Below, piece after piece: positions 1 to 7,198 of a stretch of 10,059 nt of DNA; the stretch's first letter is position 1; each line of letters begins with the position of its first letter. Source of the stretch: Sulfurovum sp. (GTDB lineage: Bacteria > Campylobacterota > Campylobacteria > Campylobacterales > Sulfurovaceae); assembly GCA_026193735.1 (NCBI GenBank), contig JAPHUJ010000040.1, forward strand, positions 1 to 10,059, given 5' to 3'. A model generated the notes under the pieces. The model ran no database searches. It saw nothing but the letters and a program-made list of their open reading frames with translations, and was not told where the DNA came from. Position numbers and translations under genes: made by a program.

Positions 1-572
1 ACCTTGTTGACCTTAACGGTGCGTTCGCAGGTAAGCCTGAGAATTTAGAGCAGATCAAACAAATCCGTGAGCATTGTAATCTTAAACTGGAACTGGGTGG
101 CGGTATCCGTGATGAAGAGACCATCAAAATGTATTTGGAACTTGGGATTGATAGATTGATCTTAGGATCTATTGCCGTTAAAGATGCTCAATTTGTGAAA
201 GATATGGCGGCAAAATATCCTATCGTTGTGGGTATAGATGCCATAGACGGTATGGTCGCAGTGGAAGGTTGGGGAGAAGTGAGTAATATGAAAGCTACTG
301 ACCTCGCCCGTGAATTTGCTAATGCAGGTGTGCAGGCTATCATCTGTACCGATGTAGGACGTGATGGGATGATGACCGGTGTGAATGTTGAATTTACCCT
401 GGAGATTCAAAAAGCTTCCGGCCTTGAAACGATTGCCTCTGGAGGATTAAAAGATATGACAGATATTTATGCTCTCATAGAAGCCGGCATCGATGGCACT
501 ATTGTAGGGAAGGCATTTTACGAAGGTACTCTTGATCTGGAAGAAGCTTTTAAGGTATCCAATGCAAGATAA
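1..572 (+). CDS. hisA: Phosphoribosyl-ProFAR isomerase HisA, 3' part
   Basis: The window opens inside this gene; the reading frame starts at base 3 and gives 189 residues up to the TAA at 570-572. HisA converts ProFAR to PRFAR, an Amadori isomerisation in histidine biosynthesis, in the cytoplasm on a (beta/alpha)8 barrel. Seen: the [13 protein letters not shown] strand-loop near the start, the phosphate-binding GGGIRDEE loop (about bases 108-119), VVGIDAIDG, and the second catalytic Asp in [11 protein letters not shown] (Asp codon at 351-353), followed by ASGGLKD and [11 protein letters not shown], the second phosphate-binding half. The first catalytic Asp, near the N terminus, is outside the window. 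About 50 residues are missing compared with the usual 235-245. HisF is a paralogue, but the TDV-RDG motif and the IDA-DG-VAVEGW stretch favour HisA. The last 11 bases overlap prmA. Confidence 0.95.
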   Translation, partial: LVDLNGAFAGKPENLEQIKQIREHCNLKLELGGGIRDEETIKMYLELGIDRLILGSIAVKDAQFVKDMAAKYPIVVGIDAIDGMVAVEGWGEVSNMKATDLAREFANAGVQAIICTDVGRDGMMTGVNVEFTLEIQKASGLETIASGGLKDMTDIYALIEAGIDGTIVGKAFYEGTLDLEEAFKVSNAR

Positions 573-1389
573 ATACTATGAATTAACCGTTACACTAGAT
601 GATCAATTTGTGGACTTTATAGCAGATTTTATTGCTAATATTTATGGTGAGGGGCTAGAATTGGGTGAAGGCCAGATCATCGTACGCAGTGAATCTGATT
701 TAACTTTCGTTAAAGATGCGCTTGTATCATTAGCCGGTACTTTAGGTGCTGCCATCAAAATGGATTATAAGATAGAAGAGAAAGAAAATATAGACTGGAT
801 AAAGACTTATCAGGACTCTATTGAACCTATAGAGGCTGGAAAATTTTACATTTTTCCAAGCTGGTATGCGCCCAAAGAAGATTTTATCAATATCAAGATA
901 GACCCTGCTCTTGCTTTTGGTTCAGGGCATCATGCAACAACATTTTCATGTTTAGAAGCTATCAGTGACTATGTGGTTCCAGGGGTATCTGTCATAGATG
1001 TAGGATGTGGTTCAGGCATCTTGGGTCTTGCTTGTAAAAAGCTGGGTGCAAACGTCGAACTTTGTGATACGGATCCTCTTTCTGTTGAAAGTTGCAAAGA
1101 AAACTTTGAACTAAATGAAGAAAACTATGACAAACTTTGGGAAGGTTCCATAGATAAAACTGAAGCTACCTATGATATAGTCATCGCAAATATCATCGCA
1201 GATGTACTCAGATTTATAGCAAAAGATTTAAAATCTGCCTGTAAAAAAGATGGTCTATTGATACTTTCAGGTATTTTAGATAAAAAAGAAGACCTAGTAG
1301 TGGAATCATTTAAAGAACTCACGCTGGTTAAACGAATACTTAAGGATGAGTGGGTTACACTCGTATACAAGAAGGAAATAAATGGCTAA
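562..1389 (+). CDS. prmA: Ribosomal protein L11 methyltransferase PrmA
   Basis: This 275-residue cytoplasmic enzyme uses S-adenosylmethionine to methylate ribosomal protein L11. The N-terminal substrate-recognition domain spans about residues 1-75 and the Rossmann methyltransferase about 95-275. Seen: [14 protein letters not shown] (114-127), the family's loop before the SAM site; motif [10 protein letters not shown] (144-152); an acidic residue after strand 2 (CDTDPL, 168-173); and the PrmA-type catalytic loop ANIIADVL (209-216). The ATG at 562 is chosen because AAGG (552-555) lies just upstream and the protein then begins in the usual PrmA way (YYELTV). A TTG at 532 in the same frame would add ten non-homologous-looking residues. 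The gene overlaps hisA by 11 bases and ftsH by 8, so translation is probably coupled. In Helicobacter and Campylobacter prmA also precedes ftsH (recalled, not searched). Confidence 0.95.
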   Translation: MQDKYYELTVTLDDQFVDFIADFIANIYGEGLELGEGQIIVRSESDLTFVKDALVSLAGTLGAAIKMDYKIEEKENIDWIKTYQDSIEPIEAGKFYIFPSWYAPKEDFINIKIDPALAFGSGHHATTFSCLEAISDYVVPGVSVIDVGCGSGILGLACKKLGANVELCDTDPLSVESCKENFELNEENYDKLWEGSIDKTEATYDIVIANIIADVLRFIAKDLKSACKKDGLLILSGILDKKEDLVVESFKELTLVKRILKDEWVTLVYKKEING

Positions 1390-3349
1390 GCAAGATAAAA
1401 ACAACCAAGACAATAACAATAATAATTTTTTTAACAATAATCCATTATTGGCATTTGCAATCTTCTCAATCGTCATCATAATGATCTTTAAATCATTTGT
1501 AGGTGATGGTGAAGGTCTTGGCAATATGTTAGATGGTGGAAGCAGTGTCACACAAACGAAAACTGTAAAATACTCTGAAATTAAATCTGAGATAGCAAAA
1601 GGGACTATCACCTCTGTGAAGCTTACCCCTACAACGATAGAGGCTATCGCAGATAATGATGGCCGTAAAACACGTTTTATCGCACAGAATGTTCCTACCT
1701 ATGACAAAGATCTCATTCCTCTTTTAGAAGAAAAGAACATTACGTATGAAGGTATCATGGGTGGTGGCTTTATCTCTGATCTTTTAGGGTCTTTGCTTCC
1801 TATCCTCATCTTCTTTGGTATTTGGATCTTCTTAGCCAAAAAAATGTCTAAGGGTATGGGTGGCGGTATCTTAGGTGCCGGAAAAGCCGACAAACTCATA
1901 AATTCTGAAAAACCAGACACAAAATTTGATGATGTACAAGGGGTTGAAGAAGCCAAAGATGAAGTGAAAGAGATCGTTGATTTCCTTAAATTCCCGGAAC
2001 GTTACATGCAACTTGGTGCGAAGATACCAAAAGGTTTACTTTTAGTAGGACCTCCAGGAACAGGTAAAACACTTCTTGCCAAAGCTGTAGCAGGAGAAGC
2101 ATCTGTACCATTTTTCTCAGTAAGTGGTTCAGGGTTCATTGAGATGTTCGTCGGTGTAGGCGCGAGTCGAGTACGTGATCTTTTTGCACAAGCCAAAAAA
2201 GAAGCACCATCTATCATCTTCATCGATGAAATAGACGCTATCGGTAAGAGTCGTGCATCTGGTGGGCAGATGGGTGGAAATGATGAAAGAGAACAAACAC
2301 TTAACCAACTCCTTGCAGAAATGGACGGTTTTGGTACAGACACTCCTGTCATCGTGCTTGCTGCAACAAACCGACCGGAAACACTGGATGCCGCCCTTCT
2401 TAGAGCAGGACGTTTTGACAGACAAGTACTGGTAGACAAACCTGACTATGATGGACGTTTGGCCATATTAAAAGTACATTCCAAAGATGTTAAGCTTTCT
2501 GCAAAGGTCAACTTAAAGATCATTGCAAAGCAAACAGCCGGACTTGCAGGTGCAGATTTAGCAAATATCATCAACGAGGCAGCACTTCTTGCAGGGAGAT
2601 TTAACAAAAAAGAGATAGAACAATCTGACCTGATCGAAGCCATCGAACGTTCTTTTGTAGGACTTGAAAAGAAAAATAGAAAAATATCCGAAGTAGAAAA
2701 AAGAATCGTAGCCTATCATGAAAGTGGTCATGCACTTATGGCAGAACTTACCAAAGGTGCAACACGTGTAACAAAAGTATCTATCATCCCTAGAGGATTG
2801 GGTGCATTGGGTTATACACTACACCTCCCTGAAGATGAAGAGCGCTTCTTAAAACAAAAGCATGAACTTATGGCTGAAATAGACGTACTTCTTGGTGGTC
2901 GTGCAGCTGAAGAAGTTTTCATAGGCGAAATAAGCACCGGTGCGGGTAATGACCTTGACCGTGCTACTGCCATTCTAAAAGACATGATCTCAGTATATGG
3001 TATGACCGATGTAGCGGGTCTTATGGTTCTCTCAAGAAGTCAAAACTCATTCTTAGGCGCAGGAGCAGTATCTACTGACTATAGTGAAAAAATGGCAGAA
3101 GATATGGATAACTACATCCGTTCAACCCTAAATGAGCGTTACATTTATGTTAAAAAGACACTCAATGAGTATCATCAAGCCATAGAAAATATGACTGCTG
3201 TACTTTTAGAAGTTGAAGTGATCGAAGGTAAAAAAGTACGTGAGATCATCGATACGTTTGAAAAAGAAAATAATATGGAGAGTCGATTGGCTCATGGTGC
3301 CAAAATAGCAAAAGCAGAAGCTGCCGATAAACAAGATGCTGAAGATTAG
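1382..3349 (+). CDS. ftsH: ATP-dependent zinc metalloprotease FtsH
   Basis: This is the 655-residue inner-membrane AAA+ protease that extracts and degrades membrane and regulatory proteins as a hexamer. Order of parts: an Asn-rich cytoplasmic N terminus (1-20), membrane segment 1 (about 21-39), a periplasmic domain (40-131), membrane segment 2 (about 132-152), the AAA+ ATPase (about 180-380), and the M41 peptidase (about 435-625). Seen: Walker A GPPGTGKT (223-230), pore loop FVGVGA (256-261), Walker [12 protein letters not shown] (278-288), the second-region-of-homology arginines in LLRAGRFDR (339-347), the zinc motif HESGH (446-450), and the third ligand Asp524 in GNDLDRAT. Serine replaces the common alanine in HEAGH, a conservative change that leaves both His and the catalytic Glu. 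The length is normal. The start at 1382 follows GAAGGAA (1371-1377) and overlaps the prmA stop. Ten of residues 7-20 are Asn. Confidence 0.98.
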   Translation: MAKQDKNNQDNNNNNFFNNNPLLAFAIFSIVIIMIFKSFVGDGEGLGNMLDGGSSVTQTKTVKYSEIKSEIAKGTITSVKLTPTTIEAIADNDGRKTRFIAQNVPTYDKDLIPLLEEKNITYEGIMGGGFISDLLGSLLPILIFFGIWIFLAKKMSKGMGGGILGAGKADKLINSEKPDTKFDDVQGVEEAKDEVKEIVDFLKFPERYMQLGAKIPKGLLLVGPPGTGKTLLAKAVAGEASVPFFSVSGSGFIEMFVGVGASRVRDLFAQAKKEAPSIIFIDEIDAIGKSRASGGQMGGNDEREQTLNQLLAEMDGFGTDTPVIVLAATNRPETLDAALLRAGRFDRQVLVDKPDYDGRLAILKVHSKDVKLSAKVNLKIIAKQTAGLAGADLANIINEAALLAGRFNKKEIEQSDLIEAIERSFVGLEKKNRKISEVEKRIVAYHESGHALMAELTKGATRVTKVSIIPRGLGALGYTLHLPEDEERFLKQKHELMAEIDVLLGGRAAEEVFIGEISTGAGNDLDRATAILKDMISVYGMTDVAGLMVLSRSQNSFLGAGAVSTDYSEKMAEDMDNYIRSTLNERYIYVKKTLNEYHQAIENMTAVLLEVEVIEGKKVREIIDTFEKENNMESRLAHGAKIAKAEAADKQDAED

Positions 3350-3469
3350 ATGAAGAATAAACACGCAAATGCGATCAGACGTATGAGCGATATCCAAAGG
3401 ATATTTTCGTTGGGCACTGATGAAGTTATCAAAGTGTATACCTCTAGATATTCTTCAATGGAAATGTAA
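3350..3469 (+). CDS. Small 39-residue ORF between ftsH and pssA, function unknown
   Basis: I do not recognise this protein. It starts with an ATG directly after the ftsH TAG (TAGATG, 3347-3352) and ends with TAA at 3467-3469, six bases before the pssA ATG, so it fills the gap between two real genes almost exactly. The product is basic and polar with no membrane segment. It starts MKNKHANAIRRMSD, continues with an IQRIFSLGTDEVIK stretch that could form a helix, and ends RYSSMEM. There is no strong Shine-Dalgarno: a GAAGA lies 5 bases before the start codon, so expression would probably depend on reinitiation by ribosomes finishing ftsH. From memory, other epsilonproteobacteria carry a longer gene at this position, so this could be a short replacement, a remnant, or a genuine small protein. 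A non-coding spacer is the alternative, but the fit between neighbours favours translation. Confidence 0.6.
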   Translation: MKNKHANAIRRMSDIQRIFSLGTDEVIKVYTSRYSSMEM

Positions 3470-3475
3470 CGTTTA

Positions 3476-4192
3476 ATGAAAAATGCAAACCTTATCTACA
3501 TCCTTCCAAATCTGTTTACTGCAAGTAGCATTTTTGTCGGAGTGATAAGTATTGTGGAAGCGAGCAAAGGAAACTTTGTTCTGGCATCTTGGCTCATACT
3601 ATTGGCCCTTATCTTTGATGGTTTAGACGGGCGTATTGCACGTATGACAAATACAACGAGTCAGTTTGGTGTAGAATTTGACTCCTTGGCAGACATCATC
3701 TCTTTTGGCATCGCACCTGCGATGTTACTTTACTTTTTTATAGGGCATGAATTTGGACGTTTTGGCATCCTGGTATCTGCACTATATGTTATATTTGGCG
3801 CTATACGTTTAGCACGATTTAACATCTCTACAGCAAAAACAGACCCTAATGTCTTTATAGGACTACCCATTCCAACCGCAGCCATATTTGTCTCCATGTG
3901 GATACTCTTATTTCATAAATATGCACTTGAAAACTATGGTATAGTATTACTATTTCTTACACTTGTTATAGCCGTACTTATGGTAAGTAATTTTCGCTAT
4001 CCTTCATTTAAAAAAGTAAAACTAGATAAACCGATGGTATTTAAAACCATGATCGTACTTATGCTCATTGCTTCACTTCTCTACCTTTTCGCAGCAGAAG
4101 GATTTGCTATTATCATCTTAGGCTATATACTCTATGGGCCTCTACGTGCACTCAGAACATTAAATTTAAGAAAGATAAACATTAAAAGATAA
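3476..4192 (+). CDS. pssA: CDP-diacylglycerol-serine O-phosphatidyltransferase PssA
   Basis: This integral membrane enzyme (238 residues) makes phosphatidylserine from CDP-diacylglycerol and serine, the first committed step to phosphatidylethanolamine. Seen: a complete CDP-alcohol phosphotransferase signature with exact spacing, D48-x2-D51-G-x2-A-R-x8-G-x3-D69-x3-D73. These Asp residues bind the two metals and the CDP group. About six to eight hydrophobic segments follow through residue 225, and a basic tail (LRKINIKR) ends the chain. Length and N terminus (LPNLFTASSIF) match the bacterial type II PssA rather than PgsA; the IYILPNLFTA opening and the position next to ftsH support this. No good Shine-Dalgarno precedes the ATG. 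The gene lies 6 bases after the small ORF, so coupling is likely. It is the last gene of the hisA-ftsH run. Confidence 0.93.
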   Translation: MKNANLIYILPNLFTASSIFVGVISIVEASKGNFVLASWLILLALIFDGLDGRIARMTNTTSQFGVEFDSLADIISFGIAPAMLLYFFIGHEFGRFGILVSALYVIFGAIRLARFNISTAKTDPNVFIGLPIPTAAIFVSMWILLFHKYALENYGIVLLFLTLVIAVLMVSNFRYPSFKKVKLDKPMVFKTMIVLMLIASLLYLFAAEGFAIIILGYILYGPLRALRTLNLRKINIKR

Positions 4193-4202
4193 TTATTATC
4201 CC

Positions 4203-4231
4203 TTGTATTTTATTTTTAAATACTGTATAAT
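4203..4231 (+). promoter_or_regulatory. Candidate sigma-70-type promoter for the leucine leader and leuA
   Basis: A perfect TATAAT lies at 4226-4231 in AT-rich sequence, preceded by TG at 4224-4225. TTGTAT at 4203-4208 sits 17 bases upstream, matching only the TTG of a -35 box; in epsilonproteobacteria the -35 box is generally poorly conserved. Transcription would start near 4238, leaving only a few bases before the leader's Shine-Dalgarno at 4244. This placement, a short untranslated region then a leader ORF, fits an attenuated biosynthetic operon. No start-site data are available. Confidence 0.55.
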
Positions 4232-4254
4232 ATTTAAAATTTAAAGGAGAGATT

Positions 4255-4326
4255 ATGAAAACTATCATAAGCCAATACACTATTTTCACTAAAGACAGCT
4301 CTCTCCTGCTACTGCTCGCATTCTAA
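4255..4326 (+). CDS. Leucine leader peptide (leuL-like), 23 residues
   Basis: This short ORF sits upstream of leuA and is preceded by a strong Shine-Dalgarno, AAAGGAGAGA (4243-4252), two bases from the ATG. It encodes MKTIISQY at the start and SLLLLLAF at the end, with five consecutive Leu codons CTC CTG CTA CTG CTC at 4303-4317 and a TAA at 4324-4326. A run of codons for the end product just before the stop, upstream of the pathway's first enzyme, is the hallmark of attenuation leaders such as leuL of enteric bacteria. The presumed role is regulatory: ribosomes stall at the Leu run when charged leucyl-tRNA is scarce, and this changes folding of the RNA that follows. The peptide itself probably has no separate function. 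The ORF is too short to be a normal gene; the assignment rests on the Leu run, the ribosome binding site and the position. Confidence 0.85.
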   Translation: MKTIISQYTIFTKDSSLLLLLAF

Positions 4327-4430
4327 TCGTTTAACGATCCACACACCCTTTTTACATAACATAGAAATAATTAGTTTCTAATAACTACAATTTAGGTAGA
4401 ATTAGACAATTTATAGCGTATAACGCTTTT
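4326..4430 (+). promoter_or_regulatory. Putative attenuator region between the Leu leader and leuA
   Basis: Four hairpins can be drawn by eye. (1) ATCGT/ACGAT, 4326-4330 with 4334-4338, starts on the last base of the leader stop codon. (2) TAGAAA/TTTCTA pairs 4362-4367 with 4375-4380. (3) TCTAAT/ATTAGA, 4377-4382 with 4401-4406, extends inward by CTAC/GTAG, 4385-4388 with 4396-4399. (4) AGCGT/ACGCT, 4415-4419 with 4423-4427, ends in TTTT (4427-4430). Hairpins 2 and 3 share 4377-4380 and so exclude each other. Hairpin 4 is the only one with terminator form, but its stem is just 5 bp. A G-free, C-containing stretch (4337-4363) after the leader stop and a T5 run (4349-4353) could suit Rho instead. 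leuA's own ribosome site, AAGG (4439-4442), follows. That regulation happens here is well supported; which fold does it is not. Confidence 0.45.
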
Positions 4431-4449
4431 ACAATATCAAGGTAATAAA

Positions 4450-6006
4450 ATGAGTATTGAAACCATAAAAATATTTGACACAACATTAAGAGACGGTGAG
4501 CAGAGTCCTGGGGCTTCTATGAACACCGAAGAGAAGATCCAGATCGCTGCACAGCTAGAGCGTTTGGGGGTAGACATCATTGAAGCTGGATTTGCAGCTG
4601 CGAGTCCTGGAGACTTTGATGCCATTGAGAAGATAGCCCAGAGGGTGACAAACTCAACAGTTTGTTCTTTGGCACGTGCCATAGACTCAGATGTCAAAGC
4701 TGCAGGTGAGGCCGTAGCCAAAGCAAAGATGAAACGTATCCATACATTCATCGCTACATCAAGCATCCACATGCAACACAAACTTAAGATGACTCCCGAT
4801 GAAGTCATCAAAAGAGCAGTAAGAGCGGTAGAGTATGCCCGCACTTTCGTAGATGATGTAGAGTTTTCCTGTGAAGATGCAGGACGCTCTGACATCGGCT
4901 TTATGAAAGAGATCACAGATGCAGTTATCGCTGCAGGTGCCAGCACCATCAATTTACCTGATACTGTAGGATTTAGACTTCCTTTTGAAATCGGTGCAAT
5001 GGTGAGAGAGATGAGCAACTATGTAGGTGATCGTGCCATTATTTCCGTACACAATCACAATGACTTAGGTTTGGGTGTAGCAAACTCTTTGGAGGCTGTG
5101 GTCAATGGTGCCAGACAAGTAGAGTGTACCATCAACGGTTTAGGTGAAAGAGCGGGGAATGCTGCACTTGAAGAGATAGTCATGGCATTAAAAACACGTT
5201 CTGATATATTTGCCAATTATACAACTAATATCAATGCAAAAGAGATCTACCCGTCAAGCCGTTTGATAGCCAATATTACGGGCATAGAACCTCAACCAAA
5301 CAAAGCAATAGTCGGTAAAAATGCTTTTGCGCATGAGAGCGGTATACACCAAGATGGGATGTTGAAAAACAAAACGACCTATGAGATCATACGTCCAGAA
5401 GACATTGGCTTAGATATGAAAGATACTTTGGTCTTAGGTAAACACTCAGGACGTGCAGCATTTAAAGATAAATTAAGTAAATTAGGCTTTATCATAAGCG
5501 ATGAAGAATTGAATGCATCGTTTGAACGTTTTAAAATCTTAGCCGATAGAAAGAAAGATATCTATGATGATGACTTAAGAGCTTTGGTCACGTCTGAAAT
5601 GACAATGGCTCCTAAGATTTATGAATTGATCTCTTTGCAGTTGATGGACTGTTCCAATGGTGTGCCCTCTGCTGCGGTAAGCATTAAAAAAGACGGTCAA
5701 GAAATCATAGATGCGGGCATTGGCGAAGGTACTATCGATGCCATATTTAAAACCATAGACAGGATCTCTGGTTATGAAGGTCAGTTATTGGACTACAAAG
5801 TGAAGTCAGTCAGTGAAGGAAAAGATGCATTAGCAAATGTCACAGTCAAAGTTTCATTTAACAGTGAACCTGCCATCATAGGACATGGCTTGAATATCGA
5901 CACTATGTTAGCAAGTGCCAGAGCATACATTGGTGCATTAAACAGTTATTTAAGCATGAAAGGAAAGTTGAAACTACGTCATACTGATAGTCAGAATACT
6001 ATCTAG
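4450..6006 (+). CDS. leuA: 2-isopropylmalate synthase LeuA
   Basis: LeuA (518 residues, cytoplasmic) condenses acetyl-CoA with 2-oxoisovalerate, the committed step of leucine synthesis, and is normally feedback-inhibited by leucine. The catalytic TIM barrel covers about residues 5-270. Seen there: [13 protein letters not shown] (9-21, DRE-TIM signature with Arg14 and Asp15), the metal-binding HNHND (201-205), and [13 protein letters not shown] (230-242). The linker and subdomain contain HESGIHQDG (295-303). The C-terminal leucine-binding regulatory domain (about 385-510) includes [12 protein letters not shown] and [25 protein letters not shown] sequence, so feedback inhibition is expected. 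Homocitrate and citramalate synthases are relatives, but the full domain set, length and leucine leader point to LeuA. The ATG follows AAGG at 4439-4442. Leu codon use is striking: 16 TTA, 15 TTG, 3 CTT, 2 CTA, and no CTC or CTG. No leuB, leuC or leuD follows here. Confidence 0.96.
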   Translation: MSIETIKIFDTTLRDGEQSPGASMNTEEKIQIAAQLERLGVDIIEAGFAAASPGDFDAIEKIAQRVTNSTVCSLARAIDSDVKAAGEAVAKAKMKRIHTFIATSSIHMQHKLKMTPDEVIKRAVRAVEYARTFVDDVEFSCEDAGRSDIGFMKEITDAVIAAGASTINLPDTVGFRLPFEIGAMVREMSNYVGDRAIISVHNHNDLGLGVANSLEAVVNGARQVECTINGLGERAGNAALEEIVMALKTRSDIFANYTTNINAKEIYPSSRLIANITGIEPQPNKAIVGKNAFAHESGIHQDGMLKNKTTYEIIRPEDIGLDMKDTLVLGKHSGRAAFKDKLSKLGFIISDEELNASFERFKILADRKKDIYDDDLRALVTSEMTMAPKIYELISLQLMDCSNGVPSAAVSIKKDGQEIIDAGIGEGTIDAIFKTIDRISGYEGQLLDYKVKSVSEGKDALANVTVKVSFNSEPAIIGHGLNIDTMLASARAYIGALNSYLSMKGKLKLRHTDSQNTI

Positions 6007-6116
6007 TATATCGTGGAAGATTCCCTTACATATAACCCATCGTCTTTACTTTTGTGAAGCGTTTAATCCATTCAATGTAAATTAAGAAAAATACTAACCA
6101 TGATCAAGGAGAATAG

Positions 6117-6884
6117 ATGAAACGAATTGTAATCAAAGTTGGCAGTGCTGTCTTGACAGAAAATAATAATATTGCAAAAGAACGTATGATGAACCTTGTT
6201 ACCTTAATTGCAAAACTGAAAAATAAATATGATGTTATTTTGGTAACTTCAGGTGCTGTTGCGGCAGGATACTCAGCATTGAAACTTGATAAAAGAAAAC
6301 AGATCGGTAAAAAAGCAATTGCTGCTGCAGGGCAACCGATATTGATGACAGCATATAAAAAGAAATTTGATATTTATGATATTGATACCGCACAGATACT
6401 CTTGACTGAAGATGATTTTGATTCACGTAAACGTACCAGAATGTTTCAAGAGATCATTGACACTCATTTAGAAAATGATATTCTGCCTATTGTCAATGAG
6501 AACGATATCACCTCTACTCCTGAGCAGCTTTTTGGTGATAATGATCAACTTTCTGCTTACGTTGCCCATGCAACTGATGCAGATCTATTGGTTATATTAA
6601 GTGATATTGATGGGTACTATGATAAAAACCCAAATGAATATGAGGATGCCAAACTGTATAAGGCTATCAATACATTGCCTGAAAGTGCATTAGCTGATAG
6701 TTCTACGGCAAACAACGAGTTTGCCACAGGCGGTATCGTAACCAAACTAAAAGCCGCCGACTATCTTATCAAGCGGGAAAGAAAGATGTTTTTATGTAAT
6801 GGCTTTGACCTCAGTGCTGCAGAAACATTTCTCTTAGAAGGTAAACACACTCTTGGAACGCTATTTAAACCAAAAGAACTTTAA
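6117..6884 (+). CDS. proB: Glutamate 5-kinase ProB, short form without PUA domain
   Basis: ProB phosphorylates L-glutamate at the gamma carboxyl with ATP, the first step of proline synthesis, in the cytoplasm. The 255 residues form a single amino-acid-kinase domain. Seen: IVIKVGSAVLT (4-14, with the phosphate-binding Lys7), VTSGAVAAG (43-51), AAAGQPILM (69-77), NENDI (127-131), FGDNDQLSA (139-147, substrate binding), LSDIDGYY (161-168, nucleotide site) and the TGGIVTKLKAA loop (204-214). The enterobacterial enzyme has about 110 further residues forming a PUA domain. Here the chain ends naturally at LGTLFKPKEL, which matches my recollection of epsilonproteobacterial ProB and is not a truncation. 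A strong AAGGAGAA (6106-6113) precedes the ATG. The 110 bases after leuA suggest separate transcription, though I see no clear promoter. proA is not adjacent. Feedback inhibition by proline cannot be judged. Confidence 0.93.
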   Translation: MKRIVIKVGSAVLTENNNIAKERMMNLVTLIAKLKNKYDVILVTSGAVAAGYSALKLDKRKQIGKKAIAAAGQPILMTAYKKKFDIYDIDTAQILLTEDDFDSRKRTRMFQEIIDTHLENDILPIVNENDITSTPEQLFGDNDQLSAYVAHATDADLLVILSDIDGYYDKNPNEYEDAKLYKAINTLPESALADSSTANNEFATGGIVTKLKAADYLIKRERKMFLCNGFDLSAAETFLLEGKHTLGTLFKPKEL

Positions 6885-6890
6885 ATAAAA

Positions 6891-6905
6891 GTGTTTTTTT
6901 AACAC
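6891..6905 (+). terminator. Weak stem-loop after proB
   Basis: GTGTT (6891-6895) and AACAC (6901-6905) form a 5-bp stem around a TTTTT loop, 6 bases after the proB stop. On the + strand the sequence after the stem is CGTTTATC, not a proper T run. On the - strand the stem is followed by TTTTATTT, so as a terminator it is better formed in the reverse direction, where no gene is seen. Its position favours a role in ending proB transcription, but efficiency is doubtful. Confidence 0.3.
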
Positions 6906-7092
6906 CGTTTATCTAAACTAGTATTAAAGACAAGAAGTCTGAGGTTATTACGAAGATGTACCGATGTTAATATTTATGGTTTATGTCTTGACACCTTTTT
7001 TGTATTCACTCAATATTATAATTACTATCATCAGAAAGACTGCTTGAAACATAAATCCATCATAACTTGGACACTCCAACATTATTGTTTGT

Positions 7093-7123
7093 TTGACAAT
7101 ATTAATCTATATAAAGGTAATAT
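7093..7123 (+). promoter_or_regulatory. Candidate promoter for the diguanylate cyclase gene
   Basis: A perfect TTGACA at 7093-7098 is followed by TAATAT at 7118-7123 with a 19-base gap, which is longer than ideal; GGTAAT at 7116-7121 would give 17 bases but is a poorer -10. The surrounding sequence is strongly AT-rich. A transcript from here would have a leader of about 70 bases before the ATG at 7199 and would include the orphan AAGGAGAAGG at 7148-7157. Confidence 0.35.
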
Positions 7124-7198
7124 ATATAGTTTTTATATTTTATCGATAAGGAGAAGGTTGTCTTTTAAAGTTTTGAGATAACTATACTAATAACAAAT

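Larger units (their letters stand above)
6885..7198. other. 314-base AT-rich intergenic region, no confident gene
   Basis: Between proB and the cyclase gene I see a weak hairpin just after proB (6891-6905) and a promoter-like TTGACA (7093-7098). A strong Shine-Dalgarno-like AAGGAGAAGG (7148-7157) is followed by no ATG, only TTG at 7158 and a stop seven codons later. Two short hydrophobic ORFs overlap on opposite strands: + 6976-7047 (23 codons) and - 7082-6981 (33 codons). Neither has a ribosome binding site. A frame on the + strand stays open from about 6903 to the 7170s without a usable early start, which in sequence this AT-rich may be chance. No tRNA, known riboswitch core or repeat was recognised. 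Confidence 0.5.

Noticed and set aside
532..561. Upstream TTG start for prmA at 532, adding ten residues
   Set aside because: The extra residues overlap hisA further and do not resemble PrmA N termini; the ATG at 562 has AAGG at a proper distance.
2002..2439. Long open frames on the - strand opposite ftsH
   Set aside because: They are antisense shadows of the AAA+ domain; the translations are Ser- and Pro-rich without domain signs.
4188..4210. GATAA/TTATC hairpin at the pssA stop followed by T-rich sequence, as a terminator
   Set aside because: The 5-bp stem is all A-T except one pair, and the T-rich stretch is interrupted; not enough to call a terminator.
4403..4424. TAGACA and TATAAC as a second promoter directly before leuA
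   Set aside because: The two boxes are only about 10 bases apart and the TATAAC lies inside a hairpin; the leader organisation with the upstream TATAAT explains the region better.
6044..6059. CTTTAC/GTGAAG hairpin between leuA and proB as a leuA terminator
   Set aside because: The stem includes a G-U pair and has no T run after it; it could be chance.
6903..7180. Long + strand open frame of about 90 codons before the cyclase gene
   Set aside because: It has no ATG and no ribosome site at a usable start, the translation looks like random AT-rich sequence, and no domain was recognised.
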